DNA of 64,000 nucleotides from the NCBI GenBank assembly GCA_038363925.1, contig JAQQWL010000001.1, positions 1,736,001-1,800,000 on the forward strand. The letters run 5' to 3'. Source of the DNA: Apiospora phragmitis. Its lineage: Eukaryota; Ascomycota; Sordariomycetes; Amphisphaeriales; Apiosporaceae. A program made the position numbers and the translations under genes. Under the pieces are notes generated by a model. That model was given only the letters and a program-made list of their open reading frames with translations. It ran no database searches and was not told the origin of the DNA. Positions 33,687 to 43,943 of the stretch are shown one piece after another; within the stretch, counting starts at the first letter, position 1; each line of letters begins with the position of its first letter.

Positions 33687-34712
33687 TCAAAGTTCGGAGG
33701 GTACGGTTTCTTCGTCGTAATGGCATCCATGGGATATTTCATCTTCTCCCTGTTCGAATAACTCAGAATCATATCCCCCTAAATTGGAATCTGAAGAATA
33801 TTTCCGCCTTTCCGGGGAGCTGGTAAAGTCACCCCCAGTCGAGACATAGATGGACTTTCCGTCGAGCGCCAAGGTGGCCGATGTCGGTTCCGTGAGCAGG
33901 TGCGCGTACTCGCTGCCGTCGCCGACCAGGACGGTCTGCACCCCGCGCGGCGTCACCTTGAAGACGGACGAGGAGTGCGTCGCGATGTAGGCGTTGCCCG
34001 CTCCGTCAAAGGCGAAGTCGTCGTAGATGTGCGTCGCGTCCGGGCTCCGGGCCAGCACCTCGAAGTCGCCCGTGCGGCGGCCGTGCTCGTTGATCCGCAC
34101 GCGCACGAAGGTGCCCTGGTTTGAGTTGGTGAAGTAGATGTAGTCGCCACGCATGCGGATGCCGTTGATGCCGATGGGCGGGACCGGGGACGAAGTATTG
34201 TGGTAGGTGCCGAAACCCAGCATGTCGTCCTGGAGCAGCACGCCGGCCTCGCGCTTCCGCGTGTCGATGGACAGGATGCGGCCATCGATGGAGTCGGCGC
34301 TGAGGAGGATGTGCGGATGGCGCGGCAGCGCGGCCATGCCGTTCATGGTCGCGGTGTCCAGCACCGGGATGCTGTCGATTACCTTGCCCTCGGTCACCGA
34401 CACGATGTGGACCGCCATGCTGCCTCGCTCGAACGCAAACGACGTGTGCAGGCCGCCGCTGACGGCGTACAGCTCCTCGCCCGGGCGGCCCGGGAGCGGG
34501 GATATGCCAGTCAGCGCGGTCACCTTGCTGTCAAAGGTCGTGACTAGCCGCGCTTGAGGATTCGCCGATTTGGGGTCCAGGGTGTATAACAAGCCTGTGG
34601 GGGATTCCATAGTACTTAGGAGGAGGTTGCCATTGGCACGGGTATGCAGGTTTTCGACAAACTCGGACTGAAAGCTAAAGATTGGCTTGACGATGGAGGC
34701 AGGACCACACAT
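33687..34712 (-). CDS. Six-bladed beta-propeller protein, hetero-Diels-Alderase-like
   Basis: 341-aa intronless frame; ATG 34712 is the first true ATG (upstream frame only from TTG). The sequence has repeated propeller blades: GNLLLSTMESPTGLLYTLDP, TALTGISPLPG, MNGMAALPRHPHILLSADS, IGINGIRMRGDYIYFTNSNQ, YDDFAFDGAGNAYIATHSS and TSATLALDGKSIYVSTGG. The pattern resembles the SMP-30/TolB-like family that in fungi includes the hetero-Diels-Alderases of tropolone-sesquiterpenoid pathways (EupF, AsR5). This similarity is recalled, not computed. Characterised members catalyse or steer [4+2] additions to o-quinone methides. The last about 45 residues are polar and acidic and do not look like a closing blade, so the 3' end could hold an unrecognised intron or have been altered by the island starting 150 bp away. 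It is the outermost possible cluster gene. Confidence 0.7.
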   Translation of the reverse strand: MCGPASIVKPIFSFQSEFVENLHTRANGNLLLSTMESPTGLLYTLDPKSANPQARLVTTFDSKVTALTGISPLPGRPGEELYAVSGGLHTSFAFERGSMAVHIVSVTEGKVIDSIPVLDTATMNGMAALPRHPHILLSADSIDGRILSIDTRKREAGVLLQDDMLGFGTYHNTSSPVPPIGINGIRMRGDYIYFTNSNQGTFVRVRINEHGRRTGDFEVLARSPDATHIYDDFAFDGAGNAYIATHSSSVFKVTPRGVQTVLVGDGSEYAHLLTEPTSATLALDGKSIYVSTGGDFTSSPERRKYSSDSNLGGYDSELFEQGEDEISHGCHYDEETVPSEL

Positions 34713-35489
34713 GTTGGAGAGTGCGTAGAACAATGCGTGATAATGAAATTGCGTGGGTAGAAGCTAATAGAACAGGGCTCAGGTGTGGCAGGAAGCCGAG
34801 ATTTAAGAGGTTATCACAGCTGTAGGATTCCGGCGTTCATCTCAAGGAGTGGATATGATCACTACTTCGTATTGAGCTGGTTGTCATGCGTCGTTCGTAG
34901 ATGCTGGGTGGCTGGCTTGGTATTGAATCGAAGCTGGGAAAGAACGAGAAAAGGAAGGTGGCGTTGCTCACGCACTATCCCTTTGAACGCCGAATATTGA
35001 ATAGTAGGCGTGAAGGTATGGGTACTTTGGGAAGCACGTGTCAAGCAGGGCCGGAACGTAGTTACCCAAGTTCTCCGATGTACCGATACCTCTCCATCTA
35101 ACAGACGTAGCATGAGTAGCTGGCTCTAGGGGGTGGAAGGAAGCAAGGAAGCATTTCCAGACCCATGACTATCTTCAGGGAACCAGGGTTCTCAAATGGA
35201 ATATGTAAAGCCTAAAAACAGCACGACATGATTTGTAAACTTATATTTGTGACTACTCAACTGTGACATATGCATTTAGTGGCCTCTGGATGTGGTGTTG
35301 TACAAGCACGTGTTTGCAAAATATCTGACCTCATTACCTACGGACAAAGAGAAAAGCAGACGTCATTCGGTATGAAAGTCCACCCAGAGTGCGCAATCGA
35401 CAGAAAAACACGAATAAGCTCATCCAAGATCAAATAGAGAGAGAGACCCTTGTGAAACGTTGCGGTAGTAACAGTCACGCCCCCGATAC
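34713..35489. other. Intergenic stretch, no supported gene
   Basis: Only short frames without domains. Confidence 0.45.
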
Positions 35490-36857
35490 TCATTTGTCCC
35501 AGTTGTAGCGGTGCACCGAAGTCATCGGGATGGTGTCTTCCTCACTGCCACGGTCCGTCCTTCCGATATGAACGGAGCTTCTTCCATATCTAGCAATTTC
35601 CGAAGAGTTGGGGTTAGACGATACTTTTTGCGTTATCGACGTAGTCTTAAACGGCTGCTTGGACTTGAGCGGCACATAGTTTTTTCGTGTTGTCGCGTCT
35701 GAGATGCTCCCAAAGTGGCTGCGGCCACCATCTTTTGACTCGTACGTCTGCTGAGTATCGTGACTACCTTGGCTTTGCTTGCTACGGAAGATGCTGCTGA
35801 GCCCGGACGTGAATTTGCCGCCTTTGAAGGCGCTGGCTCCAAACTGGCCTATCGTTGGAGCACAGAGAGCGACAATGGCGAAAAGGGGCCTCCAGCATAG
35901 AAATTAGGAGGAGTGGAACGGTATGATCTAGGAGAGAGTGTCAGTTGGTTCAACCTTGGAGAGCAGTTTGCTTCGCTTTGGCGACGGCGGAGCAGTCTAC
36001 ATACAGTAAGGGTCGGCCGCAGGCTCTACGCTCATAACTGTGGGATCCCGTATGATAATGATGAACCGCGAGAACGACAGAAATGCCGAGCTATATATAC
36101 ACAGAAAAACATCAGTAAGGCACACCAAGCCAGGAAGCATTGCCACGGCGTACCAGTAACCAAGGATAAAGACGAGAGTCACTTGGATCTTCCTGCGCGT
36201 CGTCATTTGCAGTTTCCATACTTGTTGGAGCGGCATGATCAGTATGGCCAAGTCAATGGCCGCATTGATAAAGGCCGAGGCGAGGAACCAGTCCATGCGG
36301 TCGAAACACACGCCCGGAATGAACGGATCGATCGTCTTCCGCACGGGGCTGCAATTGAACCAGGGAACCAGCGCAGTACACAGGAACCAAGCTGTGACGG
36401 CGCCACCGAGACACCGGAGGACCATGCGGAACGTCCTCGACCGGTTGAAGACGCGCGCGTACATGAGCAGCGCGCTGGCCTTGATGAGGTAGATGCAGAC
36501 GGCGTACATCAGGATCGAGGCCTTGCTCAGGTAGATGGTCGGCAGCAGCGCGGCCGGGTCGATGTTCTCGACGTGCCGGCCCAGCCCGAGCCGCGTCCAG
36601 GCCATGTTGAGGCCGAGGAAGCCGTGCGAGAACAGCGTGGTCACGAGGAGGACCCAGTCGTCCCACCAGAAGCTCCATTTGCTGCTGGACCGGGCCCGCG
36701 CCCACAGCCGCAGCGCGAGCGCGACGGTGGTGACGAAGACGGAGATGGCGCCGACGATGAGGACGGCGCCCCCGAGGTCGTCTGTCCTCGCCGGCGGCGG
36801 GGGGCCACCCGGTGCAGGTCCGGCTGCTCGAGCGATGGCGCCTTTGGGGATAAGCAT
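35490..36857 (-). CDS. Fungal rhodopsin-like (PTH11-type) 7-TM protein, one frameshift
   Basis: Three exons: 36857-36154, 36090-36005 and 35927-35490 (introns of 63 and 77 bp). Helices are visible as AVLIVGAISVFVTTVALALR, WDDWVLLVTTLF, SILMYAVCIYLIKASALLMY, TAWFLCTALVPWF, IDLAILIMPLQQVW and LSFSRFIIII. WDDW and the PWFNCSP segment fit the family. The C-terminal tail is long, Ser-rich and hydrophilic. At 35,881-35,884 a run of four A on the plus strand carries one base too many. The spliced length is 1,228 nt, and taking out one base gives exactly 409 codons. Such proteins are membrane sensors or of unknown role. Its position between the propeller gene and the rest makes cluster membership possible but unproven. 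Confidence 0.75.
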
Positions 36858-37518
36858 GATTCGTGTGCGCGTTCAAGATTTAAGGATTGCGGAACTATTT
36901 TTCTTCGTCCAACTTGAGTTCAATATTCCAAGTCAGCCCAGCAGAGACAAAGGACTCGCAACGAGCTGATTTCCTCCAAACATGGTGGGCGCGCATTGGA
37001 TCATAATGATTGGAGCTGACCATACAACACTTGATGTGCGCTGACCGATTGTACAACTAACATTTGCCATCCCCGAGCGATAAGCATCGCATTCCCGATC
37101 CATGGTCAGCAAGGACACCACCTTCACCATATCGAACACGGGGTAAGGCTGAATAGAGGGGAAGGATTGTATGACCTGATCTAAATATAGGATGATTTGA
37201 ACATTGCATGGAATATTGTCATGTCGGTCTCCGAAGTGCGCACACATGCAGTGAGAGTGGTAAAGCAGATTAACCAATGCCAATAAGAGCGCTACGTTTC
37301 GTAGAACATTCTGCACAGTGACCTGCAACGGCTGAAGAATAGACACCCGCTGCAGAATGCTGATCATGTCTTGTTGAAAGCGCCACAGCGGCTAGTAACT
37401 CGAGGTTACTTATACCGTTTAGGAAGGTAAGATAAAAAGCATGTCTCATATTGGCTACTTTGACGGCTCGAGGGTGTGCACCAACTGCGCCGAAGGATCA
37501 ACCGTAAGCGCTAGATAA
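36858..37518. other. Intergenic stretch, no supported gene
   Basis: A 144-codon minus-strand frame at 36,933-37,367 lacks any domain and is not called. Confidence 0.45.
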
Positions 37519-38397
37519 CTACTTCTTGGCCAGAACTTGCTGGCTCAACTGCGACATGTCATCGTTAGACAGGGTGTCCTTCTCGAAGCCATTGACCACT
37601 TGATCCAACAGGGCCGCTGCAATATCTGGCAGCTCGATGTTAGGAAGACCCGACACCGTTCTCACCTCCATGCCGGGGCCGTGAATCATGCCAGGCTTGG
37701 CAATGCAAGCCACGACTTTGCCGTCAGACTGCTCCGCGTAATCCAGAATCCGGGCTTCGAGCTGGCCCTACATGAAAGCAACAGCAAGGTCAGCACACAA
37801 TTCGCACGCTGACAAGAATCAGACTTGATCTGGGGGGGGCGGGGTTCCTGAGGGGGGCTATATTGGTATGCACGTACCCGCAGTAGAGCCACCTCGACTA
37901 GGCCGAAGTTGGTCAGAGGCTTCACGACGTGAGACCGGTCGCGGGGGCAAAGTGGCCACTCATGTACACGAAACGGAGCGGTCCCTTGGAGCCGCTGGTA
38001 GGCCGCACGCCAGCCATGGTATGGAGAGCAGTGAGGGTGTAGTCTCGAGTGACCTTCACCACCTCCTCCCATGGCGTGTCTCTTCATCTTGGACGGGGTC
38101 ACCGCAATGGTCCTGTTGGTTGGTAAGAGCCTGCCTAGATAGCAAAAGGGATTGGATATGGACATACCAGATGCAAGCGTCCGCATCCTCCAGCTCCTTC
38201 TTGAGGGTGTCGGGGTAACTGTTCAAGTCATCACAGACGATTGACTTCAGCTTGGCTGAATTGTCGGATGATCCTTCCGGCACTTTGGTTTCGCGGCGGC
38301 TTATTCCGACGATAGAAGTGACGGCAGGGTTGTCCAAAGCCTGTCGGAGCAGCTCGGTTCCGACGAAGCCGGTTGAACCTCCGATGACAAGCTTCAT
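37519..38397 (-). CDS. NAD(P)-binding epimerase-like protein with a compensated frameshift
   Basis: Exons are 38397-38168, 38112-37878 and 37767-37519; spliced length is 714 nt (237 aa). The N-terminus has the Rossmann motif GGSTGFVGTELLRQA. Exon 2 starts TIAVTPSKMK, and the C-terminus holds GLVEVALLRGQLEARILDYA and CIAKPGMIHGPG, as in fungal relatives of the HIM1/FMP52 type. Inside exon 2 the nominal frame becomes nonsense between about 38,085 and 37,945. In that stretch the sense sequence (VTRDYTLTALHTMAGVRP, LRFVYMSGHFAP) is found in the neighbouring frame. One extra base near the SKMK codons and one missing base in a CCCCC run restore the overall frame. Transcribed divergently from the FAD oxidase, it may be a reductase of the cluster; the substrate is unknown. 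Confidence 0.7.
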
Positions 38398-39063
38398 GGC
38401 GAAAGGCTAGAGATTCTCAAAATGTTGATGAAGCTTGACCAGCGGTTCGAGTCTGGAGAAATTTCAACATACACGCGAAAGTAAAACTCTTTTCTAATGT
38501 GAAGTACGAGGGGGCTGTTACAACAGCAACCATTATCCGAGCTATTACCCCCGCCCAAAGACCGGTATGTCGGGCGGCTGCAGCCTGAATATCGTCTAAC
38601 TCAAGTGATATGGTTAGACAAAGTCCTGGCTGACCATGCAAAGATTTTTGTTTGTTTGCTTCGAAACATTTTTCTATTTTAGGACTGGTGTCAGTCATGC
38701 AAGGAGTAAAATAAGCAAACCTGGATCAGGCAAAGCAATACCGAACAGTGCCGTGTGGGGTACGCGAGGTGTGATACGTCGTATGGAGCCCCTGCAAACC
38801 GAAGGCTTCCGCCCCGTTAATGGAATATCTATTAATACATAGTGATATGTATTTGTTGATATTATCTATCTCGTCGCTTCGGGAATGGGGGCCAGTCTAA
38901 GGGGCTGTTCTGGGGCTGTTCAAGGGGCTGTTCAGGATAATTCGTATTATGGGAGAGTGTTTAAGACCAAGATGAAGTTGACTCAAGAGATTAGACTTCC
39001 ATCTTGACGGCATCTACTTCCTCCATCAATCCATTCCCATCAGCCTCCTCGAAGAGTTGAAAT
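38398..39063. promoter_or_regulatory. Divergent promoter region with a triple GGGGCTGTTC repeat
   Basis: The 666-bp gap between two divergent genes contains three copies of GGGGCTGTTC at 38,901-38,910, 38,912-38,921 and 38,924-38,933 (spacing 11 and 12 bp, about one helical turn), 131-163 bp upstream of the FAD-oxidase start. A related GGGGCTGTTA occurs near 38,510. This looks like a regulator-binding array, but no factor is known. Confidence 0.45.
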
Positions 39064-40778
39064 ATGCTCGCTAGGTGGTCCAGCTGGGGCTTTGTGGCGT
39101 TCGCGCCATTGGCCTTAGCCCTTAGAGATCCCCAAACAGTCTACGACGCTCTAAGTGCTGTCTTATCACCAGGATCTGAGATTTCATTAGCATCAGATGA
39201 TACCTACCAGAAAGACTTCACACCTCGCTATAATTTCGCTCAAGCACCGACTTATAGCATTGGCGTACGGCCCGTACTCGCAGAGGATGTCATGAAAGTA
39301 GCAAGTAACTACCAACCAGAGAAAGCACGTTCGACTGCGAGCCCGAGAGCTTTTGACTAACATATTCTGTCTAGGTGACTTATGCCCGAGATAGCAATAT
39401 CTCAATCCTTACCACCGGCCGAGGCCATGGCTATACCACTTCTCTTGCCCGGGTACAGGGGGGCATTAATCTGGACCTTGGGAAATTCGACTCGATCCAC
39501 GTCGATTCAGGGGCGAAGACAATGACCATTGGGGGAGCCGTGAATGGGTATCAGGTGGCCACTGCCCTTCAGGAGGCAGGTATGGAAATCGGTGCGTTAT
39601 CATTGATCAAGGGTTCTGCGCTCCTTAGCTCACACCTCCTTTAGCAACGCCCCAATGTCCCTGTATCGGATTTGCCGGTGCGAGTCTTGGGGGTGGCATT
39701 GGTCCTTACAGCGGGCTTTATGGCCCGATCTCTGACTCACTCCTCTCTGTCGACCTGGTGACAGCCGATGGCCGCCTTCTGACTGTAAATGAAACCGACT
39801 TCGCGGACCTATTCTACGGCATTAAAGGGGCAGGCTTCAACTTCGGGGTGGGAATATGCTTTACATTCCGGATTTATCCCGCCACGAACAGCGGACAGGC
39901 AATGAACGCGGATATGACGTTCGTCGGAAGCCAAAGTGAGTCGGTATGGAAGGCCGTCGAGCAGTTGGCAGCATCGCAGCCAAAGGAACTTGCCTTTGGT
40001 TTGTCGGTCCGATACAGTCCTGATCCAGCATTGAAGGGTATCATGATCGCTGCGAATTTCATATACGCTGGCCCTCAGTCTGAAGGCAAAGCACTGATCC
40101 AGCCATTTCTGGATCTGGAGCCGCAGGGCGTCAACATCTCAACAGTTGATTGGAAAGATATCCCCTCCGTGGCTAACGGCGGTGCAATTACCAACTACGG
40201 ATGTATCCCGGGCGTCTACTATATTCCCTACAGCCTCAACCTCTACCAAGTCGATGTGCCAAACCTCGTTGGCGTCGTCAACTACATGTCGGAAGCCATA
40301 GGGGCGGATGCGGTGCTTCAGGGTACTTCGATCGTGTGGCAGCAGTACGCGCCACACGGGTTCCAGTTGCAAGCCGACGACTCGTCTGCGTTTCCATACC
40401 GTGATGCCAAGGCATTTGTGTAAGTTTCCAATGTCCCTCTACCAGAAGGCGTGAAGCGAGCATCATTGCAGAAGACTAACTTCACCTTACTTTACCCCCA
40501 ATCGTAGGCAGATCGACATTCTGGCCGCCCATGCAAGTCAAGCCCCCGTGCTGACCAATTTCGGCCGTGAACTGCGAGACCTGCTGCAACGGGGCAGTGG
40601 GAGGGACCAACTGGATGTCTACGTTCACTTTGCCCACGGCGATGAGGGCCCGGCGTCATGGTATACTGCAGAGCGACTGCCCAAGCTTGTGAGTCTCAAG
40701 GAAACCTACGACCCAACTGGCATGTTTTCGTGGTACAACCCGGCCATCTTGGCAACCACACAACACTACACAGTGTAA
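39064..40778 (+). CDS. Secreted FAD-linked oxidase (berberine-bridge-enzyme type)
   Basis: Exons are 39064-39297, 39375-39591, 39645-40419 and 40508-40778, giving 1,497 nt and 498 aa with no break. Residues 1 to about 20 form a signal peptide (WGFVAFAPLALAL). The FAD-binding domain shows GRGHGYTT, whose His96 is the usual covalent-flavin His. QCPCIGFAGASLGGGIG follows, with Cys155 or Cys157 as candidate second attachment. Then come GLYGPISDSLLSVDLVTADG and FYGIKGAGFNFGVG. The C-terminal BBE motif is PTGMFSWYNPAIL. The first intron uses a less common GTAGCA donor. Family members carry out two-electron oxidations of alcohols, amines or phenol-type substrates and often act in secondary metabolism. 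It is convergent with the P450. Confidence 0.88.
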
Positions 40779-41007
40779 AGTCGACACATATACATGTACC
40801 TCTCCTATCAGTCTTTGAGTACAGTTATCTAGACATAGAAGGTGGGCAGGCATAGCCTTGGGATGTACGAATAAGATTATTGCATGGCCTTTGCCGCGCC
40901 CGTATCAAAATCCCTTGATATGGTGACAATTCACATCCATGTTGAAAGAAATCAAGATACCGCACTAGCGTCATCTGAAGACTAGAGTCGTCAGACGTCC
41001 CGTCGAC

Positions 41008-42882
41008 TCACGAATTAGCTACTGATCGAGCGATCGGCTTCACCAGAAGTGGCTGAGGCTCAAACGCGAACCAAGCCCTCTGCTGCAGCCAGTCGATTTC
41101 GCCACCGAGCCCCTTCGCACCAGCCTCCGGTTGCTCCAAATCAAACGACCAGACAGCCTTGGCCATCAGCAGCCGTACCTGCGCGAATAGTCTAACAAGA
41201 AGAAAGGGGGGAAGGTTAGAGAAGCGGCCACAGCAGGTAAAGAGGCAACGAGAGCAACTGACTTGTTCCCGACGCAGTTCCGAGGCCCCGTAGAGAAGGG
41301 CATGAAGGCATCCTTGATATCTGCGTCGAAGCGATTCTCGTAAAGTGGGTGCGTCGCCGGTAGGAAACGCTCAGGGTGGAACTCACGGGGCTCGACCCAG
41401 AGTGACGAGTCGTTCTGGATGCTTTGCAAGTTTATGCCAATAACCACCTAGAAGGAATATCAGTCGCTTGCTCAGATATTGCTTAGGTTCATGACTCTCC
41501 CATCGTTGAGAGTCGTCAATGGAAGACGAAGAGATGGAATGGAATTTGGGGGGAGGAGTGCAAGGAACCAACAACATTTCACGCACGTTCTCAGGAATGG
41601 GTTGGCCGTTCACTACGAGGGAAACACCGCGGGGGACACTTCGGGGCAAATTGATGGGCGTAGGATGGCGAATCCGGAGTGCCTCGTTGATGGTCGCATC
41701 AAGATAGGGCATGTCCTGCGTCGTCTGCACGGTGATGTCCTCGGCGACCGCGAACCGGGTCCGTACCTCATCCGCCAGGCGGTCCCACTTCTCCCGGTAG
41801 CGGAGGAGGAGGTAGGTGGCCGTCGACAGCACATTGGTATTCAGCTGCGTGCCGGCGATGACGAAGGCGATGCCGTTGGACAGCGTCTCGCCCGGCGTGA
41901 TGAGGGTGTTTCCGGCTGTTCTTTTGTTCGGAATGTTACTGCTGCTGCTGCTGCTGCTCAGCCGGTCAATCAGGGGCGAGAGCAGGTCGTCACGCTCCGC
42001 ATTCTTGCCGTGTTTGGCCTTGGCTAGGCGGCGGTTGAGGGCTCCGGTTATGACCTTCCAATTCCGCTGGCGCGCTTTGCGCGTCATGCTGAGGAGGACC
42101 AGTCCAAGTACCTTGTCCAGCGGCGAGAAACGGCTGAGCGCGGTGCGGATCGCGCTGAACTTGGCGTGGAAGAAGTAGTTCTTGACCCAGCCGTGCTCGT
42201 TGAGGCCCTCGAGCCCGTCGCACAGGGGCTCGCCCAGGCTGAGGTCGGTGATAGTGTCGAACGCGGCGTACCCGTACAGCTTGGTGAGGTCGACCGCGCC
42301 CTGGCTTTGGGGGATGGCCAGTTCGCGGCGGATCCGCGCCAGGAATCTGTCGGCGTACTTCTCCACGATGGCCGCCTGGCCGCGCAGGGCCTTGTCCGAG
42401 AAGCTGTGGTTGAGCACCGCGCGAATGCGCTTGTGCGTGTCGCCCTCCGCGGTGAATAGCGAATGCGACCCGTTCAGGGCCGACGTCTGGCTGTAGGGGT
42501 CCTTGAGGAGGAGCGGGCGCGACGCGTAGAGCTCCTTCCACGCACCGGGCGACGTGGTTGTGAGCTCGTCGGGCGCGATGCGCACCATGAGCCCGTATAC
42601 CTCGTGCAGCTCAAGCAAGGTCTGCCAGAGGTCCCCCTTGAGCACATGATAGGCCCACGGAATTCGAGATACGGCCCATAGTTTGGGGCCAGGGTACCCG
42701 GCGAGACGGTGGAAGCATAGCAGGTAGATGGCCGAGAGGATGGAGTACTTCCAATGCTCATGTCAGCTTGATTTGTACGTATCTACAGCCTCTGTTAGGC
42801 CTCGTAGCGTGTTGCTACTGCCGGAACTTACAGCAACATAGGCTCCGCCAGCCACTCCGAGCAAGTTCATGAACGAAATCAT
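41008..42882 (-). CDS. Cytochrome P450 monooxygenase
   Basis: Four exons: 42882-42832, 42747-41587, 41447-41263 and 41191-41008. They give 1,581 nt, 526 aa, no frameshift. The short first exon encodes a hydrophobic anchor (MISFMNLLGVAGGAYVA) continued by SILSAIYLLCF and the proline-type YPGPKLW hinge. The I-helix is FVIAGTQLNTNVLST (near residue 313), the K-helix EALR (near 371), and the heme loop FSTGPRNCVGN has its Cys near residue 462. It lacks a Thr at the usual AGxxTT second position but has N-T there. It is a membrane-bound ER enzyme. Start and all introns fit GT-AG with matching phase. Sharing a 1.06-kb upstream region with the divergent PKS, it is a probable tailoring oxidase of its product. 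Confidence 0.9.
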
Positions 42883-43943
42883 GGCGGTAATCGAAGTTGG
42901 TGTGGGGAAGGAATGCGGCAATACAGTCACGCACGGCAGTTACTGTTCTGATACGTATTAGTTCCTTCCTTGCACACCTAAACTAACTAATCATGAATAC
43001 CCGTCACCTAGGGGCACGGCGGAGGTGCTGTCATCGGTAGCCAGGTTAGGGTTGAGTAGAGTAAATTATGCGATTATCGAGTTGAGCGGTGGACGAGGAT
43101 GTCTCACGATTGTGATGGGACGGGATACGAGGTGCATGGGCATGGGTACATGCATACCTAGTGTTGCTAGTCAGATCATGTCTTATCTACGCCCGGCCTG
43201 TCTGCCATCAATGCACGATTCTCATTGGCGGCCCAACGCCGACCTGCCTGTTCCGACGACATCTCCGCTTGTAGATGCGTTTATCGCTGTAGCCACGTAG
43301 GATCAGGCACATTTGAGGGCGGCTGGAGACCTGTCAGCAACCTCCGTGTGGGTCACTTAATCTTACACTGCAGTTCAGCCCATGTGTGCGCACATGTAGG
43401 AAGGAATAGATAGGCCGTGATTCATTATGTTCAGCGCTGACGTATGGTGTATTCTCGTATGGAGTCCGCTGGCATATCGTTGCCGTATCATGCTTATTAC
43501 TCCGCCCAGAACAGTTACCGAAGCAAAGACATGGATCGCGTCTTATACGCAGCATGCAAGGAGATTGGGGGCCTAATTCTGCAACATAAGTGCTGCCTCT
43601 ATTAGGATATACAAACCCGAACCGCTTGAGCAAATTTGACGATGTTATTGGCTACAGCTTCACGTGTTGGCCAAAAGTACCTAGATACAGTCGAGCATGG
43701 CTCCCGGCCTCCTAACGGCCTATCGTAACGGCAGCTCACCGGGTAATTAGGAGAACATAGTTTCCTTGGCTGTGCAAATCCCATACCTGGATTTTGCAGT
43801 TCTGTGTGAACGAACAATGCGTCCGGCAAATATCTGCCAGCAGTATTCCTCAGACGATATCAAGCAACAGGAGGTTATAGGAATATGATGAACGCATGAC
43901 ATATAGTTGCTTCTACCGCATTCGACAACAACATTTTCAGACC
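42883..43943. promoter_or_regulatory. Divergent promoter region between P450 and PKS
   Basis: 1,061 bp with no supported gene. It presumably holds the promoters of both. I see no convincing repeated operator. Confidence 0.5.

Noticed and set aside
35913..36917. 334-codon plus-strand frame
   Set aside because: Composition is Arg/Asp/His-heavy without a fold. It is the antisense of the rhodopsin-like gene.
36933..37367. 144-codon minus-strand frame
   Set aside because: No domain, no splice partner, no conserved-looking motif.
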